The notes under the pieces: generated by a model
Told to the model about the DNA's origin: nothing
What the model saw: the letters and a program-made list of their open reading frames with translations, nothing else
Database searches by the model: none
NCBI RefSeq assembly: GCF_005049285.1
Contig: NZ_SOSC01000007.1
Location: 62,001-126,000, forward strand
Direction of reading: 5' to 3'
Length of the DNA: 64,000 nucleotides
From: Halorientalis salina
Lineage (GTDB): Archaea; Halobacteriota; Halobacteria; Halobacteriales; Haloarculaceae
Shown: one piece after another, positions 60,836 to 64,000 of the stretch
Position numbering within the stretch: the stretch's first letter is position 1
Layout of the letters: each line of letters starts with the position of its first letter
Made by a program: the position numbers and the translations under genes

Positions 60836-63208
60836 TTAATCGGAAGTCGTGGGGTCGGGATCGGTTTCCGCGGTCGGCGCGAGCGGGCGCGTCCAGACGC
60901 CGTGGGCCGGATCGAACAGGAAGATGAGCAGCATGCCGACCAGCAGCGACACGACGCTGAGTCGGAGCGGCGTCATGAGCGGGATGCGCTTGACCGTGAG
61001 CGACGCGGTGTCGCCCTGGACGGCCGCGATGACGTACGTGTCGTAGGCCAGCCCGCGGTCGATCAGGACGTCCCGGGTCTGCATGCCGCCCTGGCGGGGA
61101 TACCGCCGTTGTGCCGCCTGTCCCACCGCGACCTGGCGGTCGCCCTCGGAGACCGCCAGATTGACCGCCTGAACGCGGACGCGTTCCAGGCCGAGCGAGT
61201 CCGGCGGCGAGGCCGTCGTCCCGACGTTCGTCGGGTCGGTCACGACCACGGCGTCGGTCTGGGGGACGTAGTTCCACATGACGGCACCGCGTGCGACGAT
61301 GGAATCGCCGCGGGCGTAGCTGGCTCCGCTGGTGCCGTTCCGGGAGGTGACACCCACCCAGATGCCCGACTCGTCGAGCTGGTACACGGCCGCTCGTGGT
61401 CCCCTGCGAATGTCCGTAATGGTGCCGTGGACGACCTGCGTGGTGCTGTTCGTCGCAGTCCCGCGCTCCTGGAGTTCGGTCGTCGAGAGCGCGACCCGCT
61501 CGACGTTCGGCTGTTCCGGCAGCGAGTACGACTCGAACCCGAGCGTCTGCACCGCGTACGGCGAGTTCGGTACGTCGACCGCCTCGCCGTTAGCGCCGCT
61601 ATCGACGATGACCGACGCCTGGCCGGTGAACAGGTAGGTGAAAGCGAGCGAGAAAACGAGGACGGCGACGCCGACGTGGACGAACACCACGCCAGTCTGC
61701 TTGAGTTGGGTCCGTCGCGGCGCGCCGGGGATGCGGGCGAGACCGCGCTTGAGGACGGCCATGAGGACGTACGCGACCGGCGGGAACACCGAGAGCGCGC
61801 TCATCTGGCCGACGAGCGCGTAGAAGCCGGTTGACCGCTCGGTTCCTGCGCCGAGCGTCCAGGACTCCGAGGGTGCGTACACCGCCGCGACGACGGTCGC
61901 GACCCCGAAGAGGCCGAGGCCGGCGAGCGCGCGGCGCTTCCCCTCGACGTCGTAGTCCATGTAGAACCCCAGGAGGAGCAGGGTGAGCAGGGTGACCGGG
62001 TAGCTCCAGCGGTTGTAGTAGCGGGCGGTGACCTCCACCTCGATTCCGGTCGCGAGGTCGCGCAGGACTGGGAACGTCAGGCCCCACAACGAGATGAACG
62101 CGAGCATCCCGAGCGCGAGGACCGCGCCGTGGAGCAGCGTCGAGCGCGTCAGCCACGGCTCGTCTTCGCTGGTGGATTCCTCGCGCAGCAACCAGTAGCC
62201 CAGCGGGAGGCCTACGCCGAGGACCGCCGTCGCGCCCATGAGAATCAGCATTCCCAGGCCGGCGCCGTTGTCGGCGAACGAATGGACACTCCGGAAGACG
62301 CCGCTGCGGACGACCGTCGTCGTGTAGACGACGAGTGCGAACGTCGACGCGATCATCGCGGGCGCGAGCACGGAGTACCGATCGCCGGGCCGGTAGTTGA
62401 CGACGGCGTGGAGTGTCGCCGTCAGGAACAGCCACGGGATGAAAATCGCCGTCTCGACGGGGTCCCACGCCCAGATGCCGCCCCAGCCCAGCACCGTGTA
62501 CGACCAGAGCGCCCCGAGCGCCAGCGCGGCCGTCAGGAACAGCCACGCCGCGCGGAGCCACCTGGTGACGGAGCCGTTCCACGACCTGAACAGCCCTTCG
62601 TTCCCCCGGACGAGACCCACGAAGTGGGCGACGCCGATGGCGAAGGGCATCGTCAGCAGCGCGTAGCCGATGAACATCAGCGGCGGGTGGATGGCCATGT
62701 ACGGGTCGATCAACAGCGGGTTGAGGCCGCTGCCGGTCGTCGGCGTGCCCCCGGAGACGGTGGTGGAGATATGCTTGAACGGACTGTCCAGCAGGAGCAT
62801 GACCCCGAAGTACGTCACCGCTCCCATCGTGACTACGCCGACGAGGCGCGCGGAAGCATCGGCGAGGTCACGTCGCCAGATCGCCCAGGCTGCCACGAGC
62901 GCGGCGATGGCCGTCCACAGGAGCAGGGAGCCGGCGTTGCTGGCGTAAACGCCGGTGATCCGATAGAGGAGCGGCAGGTAGTCGGCGGTGTTCTGCCAGA
63001 CGTACGCGTTCGTGTAATCGGTCGTGACGAACTGATACGTGAGAAAAGCGAGTGCAGCGAGGAACAGCGTCGCGCCGCCAGCCACCAGTCGCGTGACGAT
63101 GGTGTCGAACTGGTCGTCACGGCGGACGTATCCGACCGCGAGCAGGACGGTCGCGCCGAGCGACAGGGCGGTGCCGCCAGCGAGCAGGGCGGTTCCGGGC
63201 GTCGTCAT
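60836..63208 (-). CDS. ccmF: Cytochrome c heme lyase subunit CcmF
   Basis: A 790-residue membrane protein with about 15 helices, longer than bacterial CcmF (about 650). The WWD domain is clear: WGGIWAWDPVETAIFIPW (about 250-270), with IHPPLMFIGYALLTMPFA and the SNAGSLLLW element near the N-terminus; histidines in HFVGLVRG and around the WWD loop would ligate heme. CcmF attaches heme to the CxxCH motif of apocytochrome. The C-terminal 200 residues form a beta-rich outer domain (GSNGTSGASYARGDSIVARG-type strands and a final helix) that matches the long CcmF/NrfE form. The stop of the upstream thioredoxin overlaps its start by four bases. Confidence 0.92.
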   Translation of the reverse strand: MTTPGTALLAGGTALSLGATVLLAVGYVRRDDQFDTIVTRLVAGGATLFLAALAFLTYQFVTTDYTNAYVWQNTADYLPLLYRITGVYASNAGSLLLWTAIAALVAAWAIWRRDLADASARLVGVVTMGAVTYFGVMLLLDSPFKHISTTVSGGTPTTGSGLNPLLIDPYMAIHPPLMFIGYALLTMPFAIGVAHFVGLVRGNEGLFRSWNGSVTRWLRAAWLFLTAALALGALWSYTVLGWGGIWAWDPVETAIFIPWLFLTATLHAVVNYRPGDRYSVLAPAMIASTFALVVYTTTVVRSGVFRSVHSFADNGAGLGMLILMGATAVLGVGLPLGYWLLREESTSEDEPWLTRSTLLHGAVLALGMLAFISLWGLTFPVLRDLATGIEVEVTARYYNRWSYPVTLLTLLLLGFYMDYDVEGKRRALAGLGLFGVATVVAAVYAPSESWTLGAGTERSTGFYALVGQMSALSVFPPVAYVLMAVLKRGLARIPGAPRRTQLKQTGVVFVHVGVAVLVFSLAFTYLFTGQASVIVDSGANGEAVDVPNSPYAVQTLGFESYSLPEQPNVERVALSTTELQERGTATNSTTQVVHGTITDIRRGPRAAVYQLDESGIWVGVTSRNGTSGASYARGDSIVARGAVMWNYVPQTDAVVVTDPTNVGTTASPPDSLGLERVRVQAVNLAVSEGDRQVAVGQAAQRRYPRQGGMQTRDVLIDRGLAYDTYVIAAVQGDTASLTVKRIPLMTPLRLSVVSLLVGMLLIFLFDPAHGVWTRPLAPTAETDPDPTTSD

Positions 63209-63675
63209 TCGTCCATCCTCCGTTCGGCTTTGTCGAGATACGAGAGGAACTGCTGCCGTTCGACGTACCCGTTGATTTTAGCCAGCCGTTCGCCCTGTGG
63301 ATCGGTCGCCACGAGTTGTGGCGGGTAGTCGGCGTTGTACTCGCTGGCCAGCCGGGACGCCTGCGCGTCGTCGGAATCCAGGTTGATGGCGACCAGGACG
63401 AACTCGTCGAGGCGGTCCTGAACGGCGGGTTTCGAGTAGACGTTCTTGTTGTAGTCCTCGCAGTAGGTACACCAAGTCGTCCAGAAGTACACGAGTATCG
63501 GCTTGTTTTCCTCCTGGGCGATCGCCTCGGCCTGCTCGTAGTCGGTGTGCCACTCCGTGCCACCGTGATAGGAGTACGATTCGTCACTCAACACCGGCGC
63601 CGTGTTCATCGACGCGTAGCCGATGCCGAGCGCTGTGACGAAGAACACGACCGTGAGGACTTTCCGCGCGTTCAT
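63205..63675 (-). CDS. Membrane-anchored thioredoxin-like protein (CcmG/DsbE-type role)
   Basis: A 156-residue protein: one N-terminal helix (about 5-24) and a thioredoxin fold with active site WTTWCTYCEDYN (C-x-x-C), KPILVYFW before it and YPPQLVATDPQGERLAKINGYV with the cis-proline after it. It sits first in the ccmF unit, so it probably keeps apocytochrome thiols reduced on the outside face, the role of CcmG. The ATGA overlap at 63205-63208 couples it to ccmF. ATG 63675 is chosen, four codons after another possible start at 63687. Confidence 0.85.
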   Translation of the reverse strand: MNARKVLTVVFFVTALGIGYASMNTAPVLSDESYSYHGGTEWHTDYEQAEAIAQEENKPILVYFWTTWCTYCEDYNKNVYSKPAVQDRLDEFVLVAINLDSDDAQASRLASEYNADYPPQLVATDPQGERLAKINGYVERQQFLSYLDKAERRMDE

Positions 63676-63755
63676 CGAGTTGCACACCCCTCCGTGACCC
63701 GCGAGTAAATATTGCTCGACTGAATTCGCACACGATTCCCAATATTGTCCATTAT

Positions 63756-63838
63756 CTAGATTTAGCGTGCGCTATCGAGACCGCTCAAGCATGCAAATAA
63801 TTATGGGACTGGTCCATAAACAACAATCCGATATTGTA
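63756..63838. promoter_or_regulatory. Divergent promoter region with palindromes
   Basis: Between the thioredoxin gene and the lipoprotein gene (63676-63905) lie a CTAG (63756-63759), TTATGG/CCATAA arms spaced by seven bases (63801-63819), ACAAT/ATTGT arms spaced by five (63824-63838), and the palindrome CAATATTG at about 63740-63747. Their position suits a dimeric regulator controlling both directions. The AAATAATTAT stretch (63796-63804) could be a TATA box. Confidence 0.4.
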
Positions 63839-63850
63839 GGGGTTCTACTA

Positions 63851-63910
63851 TGCTGACACCAACACAACAGAAGTCGGGCGGTTGCAGGCCGGAGGTGAGT
63901 GCGGGATGAC
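63851..63910 (+). other. Short upstream ORF overlapping the lipoprotein start
   Basis: A 19-codon frame (MLTPTQQKSGGCRPEVSAG) whose TGA stop overlaps the next ATG. Like the frame at 4708-4803, it reads Glu-Val-Ser-x-Gly across a GGAGGTGAGT Shine-Dalgarno site. Possible leader peptide; no homology evidence. Confidence 0.25.
63891..63898 (+). promoter_or_regulatory. Strong Shine-Dalgarno sequence for the partial lipoprotein gene
   Basis: GGAGGTGA, seven bases before ATG 63906: identical in sequence and spacing to the site at 4776-4783. Confidence 0.55.
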
Positions 63911-64000
63911 CGGGCTCACGCGCCGGTACGTGCTCGCAACTGTGCTCGCGGTCGCGATCATCGCGCTCGCGGGCTGTGGTAGCGCGCCGACGAAAGACGC
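63906..64000 (+). CDS. Lipoprotein, 5' part only
   Basis: First 31 codons of a gene cut by the window end: MTGLTRRYVLATVLAVAIIALAGCGSAPTKDA. It shows a signal peptide with lipobox LAGC, so the mature protein is lipid-anchored outside. As it is divergent from the ccm unit, a cytochrome- or redox-related lipoprotein is likely (for example a Sco-, halocyanin- or thioredoxin-like protein), but the visible part cannot decide this. Confidence 0.6.
   Translation, partial: MTGLTRRYVLATVLAVAIIALAGCGSAPTKD

Overview
The window is a 64 kb stretch of a haloarchaeal (class Halobacteria) chromosome. Evidence: high GC, very acidic predicted proteins, archaeal information-processing genes (PCNA clamp, PriL primase subunit, Hjc resolvase), TATA boxes about 25-33 nt before start codons (leaderless transcripts), and families largely confined to haloarchaea (HalOD1, bacterio-opsin-activator HTH, PGF-CTERM surface protein, two-domain TatC, bacterial-type LigA). 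The genus cannot be fixed from the sequence. No rRNA, tRNA, CRISPR array or intact insertion sequence was found.

Layout. 1-5.7 kb: C-terminal part of a two-domain TatC, an FNT anion channel, small haloarchaeal proteins, and a ribbon-helix-helix gene overlapping a queuosine-precursor transporter. 5.6-12.1 kb: RlmE rRNA methyltransferase, LLM oxidoreductase, Zn/Cd-type P1B ATPase with a Cys-bearing Bat-type regulator, and a Tat/PGF-CTERM surface protein. 12.3-15.6 kb: PCNA and an FNT channel fused to two UspA domains. 15.6-17.55 kb: a small atypical island with a VapC/PIN remnant, a HEAT-repeat membrane protein and about 0.75 kb of non-coding DNA packed with perfect GC hairpins (possible structured RNA). 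17.6-20.3 kb: PriL, a SWIM protein, Hjc. 20.4-27 kb: a signalling block with a 1573-residue multi-PAS/GAF/Bat regulator, HalOD1, a pseudo-receiver/PAS protein and a CBS protein.

27-43.4 kb is rich in one-carbon and sulfur amino-acid metabolism: SAH hydrolase, a DadD-type deaminase, threonine synthase, SerA, SerB, MetX flanked by two O-acetylhomoserine sulfhydrylases, and a class V aminotransferase that could supply the phosphoserine aminotransferase step. Together these cover serine and threonine synthesis, homoserine acetylation/sulfhydrylation and SAH recycling. 43.8-52.2 kb: NAD-dependent ligase LigA, an ABC exporter, a Rieske-like protein and UvrC. 52.3-57.7 kb: an SPFH protein, a RAD55-like ATPase pair, an Nmad3-like protein, a DUF4097 lipoprotein and a hexapeptide acyltransferase. 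57.8 kb to the end: a cytochrome c maturation cluster (CcmE, CcmA, CcmB, CcmF, thioredoxin) whose CcmE appears to lack the heme-attachment motif.

The most unusual window-wide signals are: (1) strong depletion of CTAG combined with its use as the shared bidirectional stop of five convergent gene pairs; (2) short perfect hairpins with 2-3 nt loops, arrayed upstream of priL and also lying inside the serB and P-type ATPase coding sequences.
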